DNA of 64,000 nt from Mesostigma viride. Lineage: Eukaryota; Streptophyta; Mesostigmatophyceae; Mesostigmatales; Mesostigmataceae. A program made the position numbers and the translations under genes. The stretch is from the NCBI GenBank assembly GCA_009746045.1, contig RPFO01001139.1, positions 147,501 to 211,500 of the forward strand. Direction: 5' to 3'. The notes beneath the pieces were generated by a model. The model worked only from the letters and a program-made list of their open reading frames with translations. It was not told where the DNA came from and made no database searches. This document shows, piece by piece, positions 38,530 through 48,393 of this stretch. Each line of letters opens with the position of its first letter. Within the stretch, counting starts at the first letter, position 1.

Positions 38530-39297
38530 GTCCACCACTTCGGTGCGCACTTCTTACGGGACCACGCCACCATGCCCTTTATGTCCAGAAGGGCCGGTGT
38601 GTGGCAGGGCTGCGTGCTGTCGCCCTACCTGTTCATTATTATGGTCGAATACGTAATGATTCAGGCGCGCAAGCGTTTTGCCCGCATCTTGGGTAGGGAA
38701 CCAGGGGTGCAGGTTGCCAACCACTTCTGGCATGGCGGAGCGGAAACGGAGATTCGGCTGGCGGACATCATCTACGCAGACGACACCACCCTCTTCGAGG
38801 ACACTGGGCACGTGCAGACATGGCTTGACTGCCTGGCTATCGAAGCCCGTGCAGTGGGGCTTGAGGTCAGCAAGAAGACAGAGGCTCTGGCGATTGGGCT
38901 CACCCACCCACCGCCACCCCTCTATCTCCTTGACGGCTCTCGAGTACTGTATCGCCCGGACCGCATCAAGCTGCTGGGCAGCCTGCTTCCCAGCTGCGAG
39001 GCTGATGTGGACCACCGCATCTCCCTCGCCTGGCACACTTTACGCCATTACCGGGCCCTGTGGCGCAAGCCCCTTGGCAAGATCGAGAAACAGGACCTGA
39101 TCGAGAAACAGGTCCTCGTCCTTCCTGTTCTTGCGTATGGGGTCGAGACGCGTGGACCCTCACCGCCGACCTGGCCCGCAAGCTGGACGGCGCGGTCACC
39201 AACATGCTGCGGTCCATTTTCAGAGTAGGATATGCTGCTCATGTCGCAATGAGGACCTTTACCTTCTTGGCATGCCATATATCACCAACACCATTAA
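38530..39297 (+). mobile_element. LINE reverse transcriptase, segment 2 (YADD box)
   Basis: This encodes RRAGVWQGCVLSPYLF, then LADIIYADDTTLFEDTGHVQ with the catalytic YADD, then KLLGSLLP and VLPVLAYGVETR. The frame ends at NEDLYLLGMPYITNTI, where a piggyBac-like element interrupts it. A frameshift near 38570 separates TTPP from FMSRRAG, so the copy is inactive. Confidence 0.85.
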
Positions 39298-40641
39298 CCC
39301 ATAGTCCGGGAATGGGTTTTTGGCATTTTTAGACCCCTGAAAATGGAAAAAATCATAACTCATAGGCCACAACTCCAAATACCCCCAACCAAGGTGCTAG
39401 GAGTATCTACACTTCAAGGGCTTTCAGAAAATGCAATAATATCTCAAGTCCATTCAGTGCTTTGCAAGATATTTACTGCCAAAGTTTGACAAAAGACGAT
39501 CATTTTCAGGCAAGGGAAATCCCCTTAGTAGTTTACCCCTGCAGGGAGGGTTCTAAAAAATTATTCTGGGGTTGGACAATCTCAATAGATAGTGCCACCA
39601 TGCTTTCCTTGGGTCAGACCGCACGGATAGCCCATCTGACCTATATAATGCGCTCACTTACGTGTGTGGGTTACGCGCGCGTAAGCAGCCATCCATGAAA
39701 TGCCACACACTTATGCATTGTATACAGCCACATAGGACTGTAAAAAGTGCTGGGAAACAAAGAAGTGCTAAACCAGCACTAACGGAATGGCATCCTCCAA
39801 AGAAACACCACAAACTGAGCAGATTTGGGGCTAATAGCACTCATACAGCAGGCATGGAAACCTGCTGCAAGAGGCACTGATACACTCGAGTAAAATGGAT
39901 GTATAAACGACAGATTCCCGTGCAAACGACATGCAAACACGTTGCCGTACCTGGCTTGATCACGACCTTTCCGGGTTCTGCTGGCCGGGACCCTCATATC
40001 TCACACTGGCTAATGCTTTCCAGGCATAGGCCGCCATAGCCGCATAATGCATGCATCCGACATGATTACCAGGTTGATGTTCTGTGCAAAGATGACCTAT
40101 AAACGCATCCGAATTCACAGGGACGCTGCTGCGGATGTCCCGTACCAAAACTGGGTGCTCGGGCTGGCGCAGACTGCCGGGCCATAAGAAGAAAATCGAA
40201 ATATGGCATGCCATCACTCATCTGGTACTGACGACCAAGAAAGCAGTAATGTCCTACCTGTATTTTACCAATGCTATACATCTGGCCACCCCTGACCTAC
40301 GAAAATCACGCATCATCATTCTGAGCAACATTCTGAACCATTACAAGCCGCGAGACGCAAAATTTCCTTGATAACGGCACGCTAGCAGCCATATCTCGTT
40401 ACGCGCGCGCGCGAGTGAAAATTTCCCGCCAAAGTCACGTGATACTGTCTCAATACACGTTGTATTTACCAGGCTATGGCGAATATTACCCCCAAACCTA
40501 TGCATCACCTTCGTCCCTAAGTGTTCCCAGACCCACCGGACCACTGACATCCGTCACGGGTGGCGCGGCGCTCCTGGAATTGAGCGCCGCGCCACCGGGG
40601 GTCAAACAGTTCGATATATCGAACTGTTTCCGGACTATGGG
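39298..40641. mobile_element. piggyBac-like element, 1,344 bp, TTAA target
   Basis: The left end is TTAA then CCCATAGTCCGG (39294-39309). The right end is CCGGACTATGGG then TTAA (40630-40645), an exact inverse. A TTAA duplication with CCC-starting termini is the hallmark of the piggyBac superfamily. Removing the element with one TTAA joins LINE codons in phase as YITNTIKQRRLQLAGHLART. No DDD transposase is recognisable inside, so the copy is probably non-autonomous. Confidence 0.85.
40559..40629. repeat. Two perfect hairpins beside the right end of the piggyBac-like element
   Basis: GGTGGCGCGGCGCTC (40559-40573) pairs exactly with 40582-40596 across an 8-base loop. A 26-bp perfect palindrome follows at 40604-40629, with arms AAACAGTTCGATA and its inverse. 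They sit immediately inside the terminal repeat and may help transposase or fold-back recognition. Confidence 0.85.
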
Positions 40642-40645
40642 TTAA

Positions 40646-41131
40646 GCAGCGACGCCTGCAGCTCGCAGGGCACCTAGCTCGCACCAACCAGGTAGACACC
40701 TCACGTGGCCCCCCCGCAGGACTGCGACCAGCTCAGCCTGGCCGGCACCTCCTGACGTGGGCCGGGCCCCGTGATGTTAGACGCCGCAAGGCCCGCACCT
40801 TCAAAGAACAGCTAGTAGAGGACATGGGGGGCCTAGCTAGGCCTCTCCATGACTTGGAAGAAGATGATGGACAAGGCCAAGTGGGCCCGGGTCATAGATG
40901 ACAACGAGCCCCCCCCCCGTGGGGAAGCGCCCGCGTGTGCAAACCCGCGGGCCGGAGGCACGCCAGACAGCTCCCCTAGGGTAGCGATGATGTTGATGGC
41001 TTTGGATAGATGTTGTAGGTAGCTGATGTAGATAGATTAGACCGGTAGGACTGTTGGCACCCATCCATCCATCCATCCATCGGGGTCAATGCTCCGTGAC
41101 TCCCCAACGGGAGCACGAGTCTAATTAATTA
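40646..41131 (+). mobile_element. LINE C-terminal segment 3 and 3' end
   Basis: The LINE frame resumes as KQRRLQLAGHLARTNQVDTS and continues through HLLTWAGPRDVRRRKARTF. The untranslated tail has a CATC repeat, the stem-loop at 41096-41116 (arms GTGACTCCC and GGGAGCAC) and a short TTAATTAA end at 41122-41131. With 37600-37815 and 38530-39297 it forms one LINE copy of about 1.5 kb. Confidence 0.8.
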
Positions 41132-41608
41132 ATATACGGGGCGTATATTGACAGTTATGGCCGTGTGTACGCCCCAAACCCCTAGTTATAGCGTATTTTC
41201 CACAGGGCAAGGGGGGTACAGTTTGAGAGGGTCCTTCCTAATTTACGATTCAATGGTCCATGCACATCGTTTCTAGCCAACTGGGGTAGCAAAATACTGT
41301 CAAACCTGAAAGGAGATGATTTTGGCGCTGAAAATACACTCTTTTTCGTTTAAAAACAAAAAAAAGAAATATTTTCGAGATAAAATCAATTAATTAATTA
41401 ATCCGAATAATTAATTCGAGATAGAAATTTTGTTCGAAATAGATATCAATTCCTATACAGACCAAAGCATACACCCACAAGGTTTTAGACCATTCTGAGC
41501 ACATTTTCGAGGGAGGAGAAGCATTTGGCACCAGGCCACCTGAGCGTGCCAAACACGACCGCTGGACACTCCAAACTTCACACCATCAGCAGTGCCTGAA
41601 CCACCTAG
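41132..41608. other. No recognisable gene; left flank of the Ty3-type element
   Basis: A/T-rich sequence with a TTAA tract at 41386-41402. No domain or RNA gene is seen. The 5-bp target GCATG ends it at 41609-41613. Confidence 0.4.
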
Positions 41609-41613
41609 GCATG

Positions 41614-42185
41614 TGTTACGCCGCAAGCCTCGGCCGCCACCTCTACCTCTACTTGTCCTAATACTACCTAGACTAGTAAGGCCACTTCTATTTGCACCCT
41701 TAGCGAAAGACGACCGAGACGAACCAGATCTCAATGCATTTACATATGTACTACTGTAATATGCCATAGGCCATTTAGTCAAACCCGTTTACTCCAGGAA
41801 AAGAGGAAGGAAACACAACTACACTGCCGTGACCCAAGCTAATATGTGTTAATTCATTTAACACACGCCGAGTGCACACACAAGGGGTAGAACACGCATA
41901 AATGGTCACCAACGGTCCAACACGCTCGGGCCGACATGGCCCTCGCCTACAGGTGCACGCTGGTCCACTAAATCTACTGATGCACGCTGGTCCACTACAT
42001 TCTACCACAGGATCAGGACCACTAGTAAAGTACGCGGCGCGGCGCCCAACGGCACCCAATGTACCACAGTACTGTTACGAGGACAATAATGTCCCGGTAG
42101 GAGCCTAAACGTAAACCTAGGGACAACCGAGGCAAAGGACCTAATTTACGTCCGTAACTACAACGAATTGTTACGCGACGTAACA
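41614..42185 (-). repeat. 3' LTR of the Ty3-type element
   Basis: 572 bp with TGTTACG/CGTAACA ends. By eye it differs from the other LTR by six substitutions and one single-base indel, about 1.2 percent, which indicates a fairly recent insertion. Confidence 0.95.
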
Positions 42186-42198
42186 CCTCCCCCCCCAC
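42186..42198 (-). other. Polypurine tract
   Basis: Directly next to the 3' LTR the minus strand reads GTGGGGGGGGAGG, the expected primer for plus-strand DNA synthesis. Confidence 0.8.
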
Positions 42199-42554
42199 AA
42201 AGGTAGGGAGCCCTCTCCCTACGTACAGGGAGGAAAACAAGGGGTAGGAAACCTAATGCACCCAGCACACACTAACACAGTCAGCAGGCCATCCAAGATA
42301 CAAGGCACCAATAGTTCACACGGTCTCCACCACCACGCCTGGAGGTGTAGGGTTAGCCAGCACCAAGCCTGGTGGTAGGTTCCCCTAACTGCCTGGAACG
42401 GAGTCCTTGCCGGGGGGAACGGCACTGGGCAGGACACACAGAGTAAACCAATCAGCACCAAGGACCAAGAACGACCAGTCAACTGGCCAGAACATGAGGG
42501 CGACTCTACATACCGGAGGGACAACACCCTCAGGTCGGGCCTAAGGCCCTCTAT

Positions 42555-44885
42555 CTAATGGCCATCCGTCTGGTAGGTACCACGGGAGGCCAGCAGGACA
42601 TCCAGGTAGGCCTGGTAATGGGCCACATCCTCAACATTGTCATGCCTATCTACGGTGAGGAAAACATCGGCCCACACGCCGTCAGGAAAAAGGCCCAGAA
42701 AGGCCCAGTAATACCTATGCTGAGTAAGAACGACCTGGCCACGGGCCCAGTCCAGGAAGCCACAGGCAAAGAGGCGAAGGAAAGGCTCTACCGCGATCAA
42801 ACAGAGGGCCCGCAGGAGGAGGCGATGATACCGGATCCGAGGGCGCAAACCCGTCGGGAAAAACAGGTCCACCAGGGGCTCCACGTTGGACGGCCACAAC
42901 CGGATGTGCCGAACCTCTCGGGAGCGCCACCGACGCGTACACTGGCGCGACCCGAATGTCTCTAGGTAGTCGCTGGCCCGAGGAGGAGGGTGACCGCGGG
43001 AGTCTAGACCCTGGCCCGGGAGGGGCGCCGGACGTCGGGCATCCCACTCGAGGATGGGCTGGAGGACCGTGGTATACGTAACACCCGGCACCGCAGGAAA
43101 CTCTACCGTAAGGGCATCCGAAGCCATAATGCCCAGAGGCGGAGGGTAAGCCCACTGGAACCCACCGTAGGTGTCCAAGTCGTTGTGGCGCCTAGCCCAG
43201 CGATACAGAACGCGCCGAACCAGGATCTCACCCTGGAACACAGGATCAGCTAAAATAACCATGTCGAAAGGAGGCCGATCAGTCTCAATGGGTAGGCCAC
43301 GATCCGAGGCGCCCGACACACCTGGGAAAACCCGTAGGACATGGGCGAGATGGCAAGCTCAGCGGAGGCACGCGGCAGGTCACACTGGCGGCAGGCGAGT
43401 GCGGACATACCACATCCAAGCACGGGCGTGTCGCGCGACTCCGGCGTCGCGTGCACCACAGAAGGAGCCCTGTCCCGATCACCCTGGGACAACTCCCGGA
43501 GGGAGTCGGCAGCGCGGGTAGCGCGAGGATCCTGGCCGGTGGACCGAACAACCGCAGCCAAAGACCGCGAGGCCGAAGGGGCAGGGGCCGAAGCAGGGGC
43601 AGGAGCCGACACCGACGCAGGTGACACTGGTACAGCAGGCGGTCGCGCCGGACCCGAAGCCAGAGGGGGCCGTGACGGACCCGCCACCGAAGCTGGCGCG
43701 CCGGTCTCGGTTGCCGGTGCACCCTCAGGCCACATGTTAAAAATGGGGCCCGTAGGGACAGGCAGTCCTGCATAAGATTGACTACCATCCAGGCTCCAGT
43801 CAGGAACCGGAATCCTCTGCGGAGGACCACCCTCCCAAAGTCTGGGAAGCCCGCTAGTATCGCCAAAGAAGCCCGCGACGTCTGCGCCTGAGCTGGAGGA
43901 GGCTCGGAAGCAGCGACGGAGGGCGCGCTAACAGGGGCAGGAGACTCCGCGTAGGCGCAGGTACAGCGGTAACAGGCGCAGAGGCAGCAGGAGTCGCAGG
44001 AGCCGCCGGAACCACAGCGACCGCGGGCGCAGGCGGGGGCGCGGGCGAAGCCGTAGTCGCCGGGGCGACAGAAGGGGTAGGGGGCGCGGATCCAGCTGGC
44101 GTGGCCGGGACCTGCGCCTGGGCCGCAAGGAAGGCCCCAAACGCCGTGGTCAAAGACTGGATCTGAGCCTGCATAGCCGAGACCGTCGCCGAAAGAGGAT
44201 CAGGCAAACCCGAAGGGGTAGGCTCCACTGCGACATCCCGGGTCGACCGAGGGGACGACGGGACCGGAGAGGGAGGAACAGACGCCGAGGAGGCGGACGC
44301 AGCGCTCGAGGCAGAATAATCTGGAGTATAATGTACCTCGGCTGGGGCGCCCGAAGGGGCAGGACCACTAACCGCTAGTCCCGCCGACTGATCAGCTATC
44401 TCCATGAATTCTACGGCCCGTAAAAGGTCGCAGGGGTTCTCATCTACCTCAGCATCACCCTCAGCTGGAAGCCAAGGGAACACCTCCCGTAGGCAGGTAC
44501 GGCCCACAGGGGTAGAGAGGTAGGAGAACACACGGCAACACCGGAGAACCGCATCTATCTGTCCCAAGGCGGGACAGCTGGAACCACACCCCAACAAACA
44601 GTGTCCGGCATCGTCGAACCCGTGCAGGACAAGCTGGTGCGGCTCATCAGGGGAAGGACCATACCACGTGACCCCGAAGAGGGCCGCCCTGACTAAGCCC
44701 GCATGTTGGGCCTGAAGGGCCGGCTGCACCACGCCACCCGGGTAACTTGATCGCGACACCCAGCGGCCCGGAAGGGCCTCGAAATACAGCTCAGGGTCCG
44801 GTGGGGGCGGGGACGGCAGCGAGCTCTCAGCCGGAGGGGTAGGCTCTGACATGACGGCTGCGGAGGGGAGGGGACAACCAACCAT
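42555..44885 (-). pseudogene. Extra reading region downstream of pol, unknown function
   Basis: About 2.3 kb of mostly open minus-strand sequence lies between the chromodomain and the polypurine tract, where most Ty3-type elements have nothing. It has three parts joined by frameshifts. An N-terminal part (44885 to about 44350) contains PELYFEALPGRWVSR and a Cys-rich GHCLLGCGSSCPALG. A long Pro/Ala/Ser-rich middle looks disordered. A C-terminal part (43319-42555) contains RRHNDLDTYGGFQWAYPP and ends YQTDGH. No clear signal peptide or envelope-like transmembrane pattern is visible, though LLLRALCLIAVEPFLRLFAC is hydrophobic. I do not recognise the family. A captured host gene, a second structural protein or an env-position gene are all possible. 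Confidence 0.55.
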
Positions 44886-44928
44886 CCGTCGACAGCAGAC
44901 ATAACATAAGAGAGGAGAAGGTCTACAA

Positions 44929-45282
44929 CTAGAGCTTATGCAGGGTTTTATACTCCTGCAGCAGGCGACTACACCCATCTAGCTCACTCTCAGTATACCA
45001 GACCTTATCTACTTCACTACGAGCATACATCCACTTCACCTTATACTGGCGCTGGGTACCGCGGCCTTTTTTGATATCTCTATGGGCCACGATACCCTCT
45101 ACCTCATCCTCTACCTCACCAGTATCCGGGTTATGCTCTAAAGGGGCAGGGGCTAATTCTCTACCAGCGAACGTGCTCTGATGATAGAGCTTCAGCTGGC
45201 TTCTATGAAAGGTGCGAGAGTGGGTCTGCCAAGAGGTAGGAATATCTATCTCATACAGAAAATTACCTACTCTAGACAACAC
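44929..45282 (-). CDS. Ty3-type pol C-terminus: integrase tail and chromodomain
   Basis: This encodes the end of the integrase C-terminal region (FHRSQLKLYH) followed by VEGIVAHRDIKKGRGTQRQY, KVKWMYARSEVDKVWYTESE and LLQEY. The pattern of a KVKW strand, a conserved Trp in the VWYTESEL position and a C-terminal helix fits a chromodomain. In chromoviruses this domain helps direct integration to particular chromatin. It is separated from the integrase frame by a frameshift near 45300. Confidence 0.8.
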   Translation of the reverse strand: MLSRVGNFLYEIDIPTSWQTHSRTFHRSQLKLYHQSTFAGRELAPAPLEHNPDTGEVEDEVEGIVAHRDIKKGRGTQRQYKVKWMYARSEVDKVWYTESELDGCSRLLQEYKTLHKL

Positions 45283-45313
45283 ACGGAAGGTCCTAAGAAG
45301 GCGGGCCTAAGTT

Positions 45314-46120
45314 TCACTTCAGTTCAGCTTCGAACTTATGAGCGAAGCGGCCAACACGGGGGCCTTCTACTAAGACTAAATCTCCTATTTCTATCTCAGG
45401 TGCTCTTCTATCTAATGAGGCACGCAACCTAGCAAGGTATTTGGCCTGCGCCCTATGGTACCCTGCAATAGCGTTGTCGTGTGCATTCTTCATCTTATCT
45501 AATAACGCCTGCACACCTTCTACAGTATCCCGGGACACATCATCCTTGTCCCTTAAAGGACTAGCTAAGAGAGAGGTAGGGGTAAGAGGTTGTCTACCAG
45601 TATCTAGGAAGAAGGGCGTATAACCATGCGCAGCCTGAGGGCAATTGTTAAGGGAAAACTCTACCAAACATAGGTAATCCTCCCAATCACTCCCAGAGCC
45701 ATTCACATAGTGACGCAGAGCTTCTTCCACTACCCTATTCAAACGTTCTACTAAATGAGACGAGGAGGAGTGGTAGGCAGTACCGAAGGTGACCTTGGTA
45801 CCGATAGCAGCGAAGAACTGCTGCCAAAAATCAGAAGTAAATAACTTATCCTTATCACTAATAAACTGCCTACTCAAACCATGATATCTATATACGTTAT
45901 TAAGGTATAGGCGTGCGCAATCGCGTGCGGTGAGTTCTAAGGGACACGGCACGAGATGACACATACGAGTAAAACGATCTACAAAAACAAGGATCTGGGC
46001 GTTACCTCTATCATTCTTCCTAAAAGGTCCTACAAAATCCATCATAATGGAGTCCCACGGCATGATGGGATCAGGTAAGGTCCTAGGCTCTGCTATCTGT
46101 CCTACATTGTTGGGTTTCAT
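45314..46120 (-). CDS. Ty3-type integrase catalytic core
   Basis: The core shows the DD(35)E triad: Asp in MMDFVGP (about 46037-46039), Asp in FISDKDKLF (about 45854-45856), and Glu in SSHLVERLNR (about 45746-45748), with exactly 35 residues between the last two. The GPF, FVDRFTRM and NNCPQAAHGYTPF segments are typical of Ty3-type integrases. The frame is intact through the core. The zinc-binding Cys pair (RTCQSCQEM) lies just upstream in a different frame from the His pair. Confidence 0.9.
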   Translation of the reverse strand: MKPNNVGQIAEPRTLPDPIMPWDSIMMDFVGPFRKNDRGNAQILVFVDRFTRMCHLVPCPLELTARDCARLYLNNVYRYHGLSRQFISDKDKLFTSDFWQQFFAAIGTKVTFGTAYHSSSSHLVERLNRVVEEALRHYVNGSGSDWEDYLCLVEFSLNNCPQAAHGYTPFFLDTGRQPLTPTSLLASPLRDKDDVSRDTVEGVQALLDKMKNAHDNAIAGYHRAQAKYLARLRASLDRRAPEIEIGDLVLVEGPRVGRFAHKFEAELK

Positions 46121-46164
46121 CTCCTGGCAAGATTGACAGGTTCTAACATACTCATCTACATCCT

Positions 46165-46452
46165 TTAAAGGGAAGGCCAGTAGTAAGAGCGGGCTACTAG
46201 GTCCCGTACCCGTTTACCACCCTGGTGAGCAGCTAAGTCATGCAACTCAAAGAGCAAGGAGGAGCGACAGATAGGAGGGACATACAGGCGCCATTGAGGG
46301 GGAGAATCTGCTATCTGCACATATAAAAATCCACCTACAAATTTACAAGGGTGCTTGCCTAATTGTTGGGGATGGGCAGCAATGGCAGCTAATGCTTCCG
46401 GCTCAGTGGCCGTAAATCTACTAATAAGGCGTTCAAGATCAGAGGTAGGCAT
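46165..46452 (-). CDS. Ty3-type integrase zinc-binding region (His pair)
   Basis: This encodes LHDLAAHQGGKRVRDLVARS followed by YYWPSL, the first half of the H2C2 zinc finger. The Cys pair follows after a one-base frameshift near 46165. The frame opens within the linker after RNase H. Confidence 0.75.
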   Translation of the reverse strand: MPTSDLERLISRFTATEPEALAAIAAHPQQLGKHPCKFVGGFLYVQIADSPPQWRLYVPPICRSSLLFELHDLAAHQGGKRVRDLVARSYYWPSL

Positions 46453-46759
46453 CGCTACAGAGGTATCCAGAACAGGTTTAAAGAGATCTCCTACCGCCTT
46501 GCCAAAGAGAAGGGGAGGTCCTAGAGGGACTATGTTTCATAAGACTTTCCTGACCTAGTCGCTATATGGCTAAGCGGTATAGAAATTTTATTTTTCCCCT
46601 CCCCCCCCACCGAGGCCACAGGAAGGGCCTCACACGGGAGAGAGAGTCCTACGTGAGAAAGGAGATCAGGCATGCGAACAGCTGTATGAAAGAGGTAGGC
46701 ATAGGATTCATCATCAGGTAGTTCACCATACGGGGTTACACCCATAGTAGTAGGAACTA

Positions 46760-47340
46760 GAGTAGTATTGAGAACATCAAGGTCCTCGAAAAAGGAGTAA
46801 TCTGCACGACGAGAGAGTGCATCTGGTACTATGTTATCTACACCCTTAACATACTGAAGTTTAAAAGGGGAAACTGTGCTAAAAACTCCATCCAGCGCGC
46901 TTGACGAGGGGTAAGGTTGGGTTGTGAGAGAAGATGGGTAAGAGGGCGGTGATCTGTCTGGATAACTAATCTATAAGGATCAATCTCACAGGGTTCATTC
47001 AGACAAACATCAAATTGAGCACCTTTAAGAAAGTGCTGCCACGCGTGGCAACAATACACCACAGCTAATAGTTCTTGCTGGTGGACGGGATAGTTACGCT
47101 CCGCAGGAAGCATTGTCCTAGAGATATACTCGATTGGCTGTAAGCCCTGACCCTGATCCTGGAGAAGGACGCCCCCTATAGCTACCTTGCTAGCATCTGT
47201 AGCTACAACAAAGGGTTTAGTAGTATCCGGTAGGATGAGTACAGGAGGGGAGAGGAGTAGGGATTTTAGACACTGAAAAGCCGACTGACATTCACTACTC
47301 CAAACAAAGGGGATATCCTTCTTTAATAGATGATTAATAG
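46760..47340 (-). CDS. Ty3-type RNase H domain
   Basis: Starting inside the connection region (PINHLLKKDIPFVWSSE) the frame covers VVATDASKVAIGGVLLQDQG, EYISRTMLPAERNYPVHQQE and LVIQTDHRPLTHLL. These supply the catalytic Asp, Glu and Asp of the RNase H fold. A frameshift near 46860 moves the end (VDNIVPDALSRR) to another frame, and the join with the reverse transcriptase near 47330 is also shifted. Confidence 0.8.
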
Positions 47341-48393
47341 GGCTGCTATAGTTGCGAAACGCGGGATAAAACGCCTATAGTAAGAAGCAATTCCTAGAAA
47401 ACTACGTACACCTTTAACGTCGGTAGGGGTAGGCCATTCCTGAATTGACTTAGTCTTATCCGGGTCGGTAGCGACCCCGGCATCTGACAGAACGTGCCCT
47501 AAGAATGGGACACTTCTACCAGAGCGAACTTTAGCACGGCGCGCCCATAAAGAATTTTCAGCCATGATTTCTAATACTTTCTTTAAATCACGTAGGTGCG
47601 TTTCAAAATCAGGAGAATAAATAAGGATATCATCTAAGTAAGCTTGAGCACAAGAACGGTCATGCTCAGATAAAGAAACAGAGGAGAAGGAAGGATCCTT
47701 TAAATCAGAGGACACTTGAGGAAGGTGGGAATTTCCCATAACAGGTCTAAGCACTTCATTCATTAACATTTGGAAAGAGGCAGGAGAGTTACAGAGTCCC
47801 ATAGCCGCTACTCTAAACTGGTAATGCCCAAAAGGGGTAGCAAAGGCGGTTTTGTGGCAATCCTCAGGAGCTATACGTAGTTGCCAAAAACCATCCGCAC
47901 AATCTAGTACTGTGAAACAGGTAGAACCTTTAACCTTATTAAATATATCATCAATACGAGGTAGAGGGTATTTAGACTTCACAGTAATATCGTTTAACTT
48001 CCTATAATCAGTAACTAGGCGAAACTTGCCATTTGGTTTAGGAACTAACAGGACACCAGCGGAGTAGGGGGAGTTACTAGGCTCTATCAATCCTGCTTCT
48101 AATAGTGATACTAAAATCTGTTTTAGTTCCTTTAATTCTGTAGGGCCCATTCTATACATCGGAGAGTGCGTAGGAACTGCACCGTCCTTGATAACTACAC
48201 GGTGTAAAACAGAACGAGGAGGAGGATAAGAAGGAGTCTTTTCTTCAAATACTTTTGAGGAATCTATCACAGCCATGTATCTTACTATTTCATTTTCAGT
48301 AAATCCCACTCCTATTGTATCCACTGTATTTACATCTATATCCACACTATTATTAGTGATAGGTATCTCTTGTACTTCTAACTGAAGGAACAT
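47323..48393 (-). CDS. Ty3-type reverse transcriptase
   Basis: A 356-residue frame with MYRMGPTELKELKQ, NGKFRLVTDYRKLN, FTVLDCADGFWQLRI, FGHYQFRVAAMGLCNSPASF and the catalytic AYLDDILIYS, then FLGHVLSDAGV and GVRSFLGIASYYRRFI. All reverse transcriptase blocks are present. Unusual is about 25 extra residues (LPQVSSDLKDPSFSS and neighbours) just before the YLDD box, where other Ty3-type enzymes have only a few. The frame overlaps the protease frame by 16 nt. Confidence 0.92.
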   Translation of the reverse strand: MFLQLEVQEIPITNNSVDIDVNTVDTIGVGFTENEIVRYMAVIDSSKVFEEKTPSYPPPRSVLHRVVIKDGAVPTHSPMYRMGPTELKELKQILVSLLEAGLIEPSNSPYSAGVLLVPKPNGKFRLVTDYRKLNDITVKSKYPLPRIDDIFNKVKGSTCFTVLDCADGFWQLRIAPEDCHKTAFATPFGHYQFRVAAMGLCNSPASFQMLMNEVLRPVMGNSHLPQVSSDLKDPSFSSVSLSEHDRSCAQAYLDDILIYSPDFETHLRDLKKVLEIMAENSLWARRAKVRSGRSVPFLGHVLSDAGVATDPDKTKSIQEWPTPTDVKGVRSFLGIASYYRRFIPRFATIAALLIIY

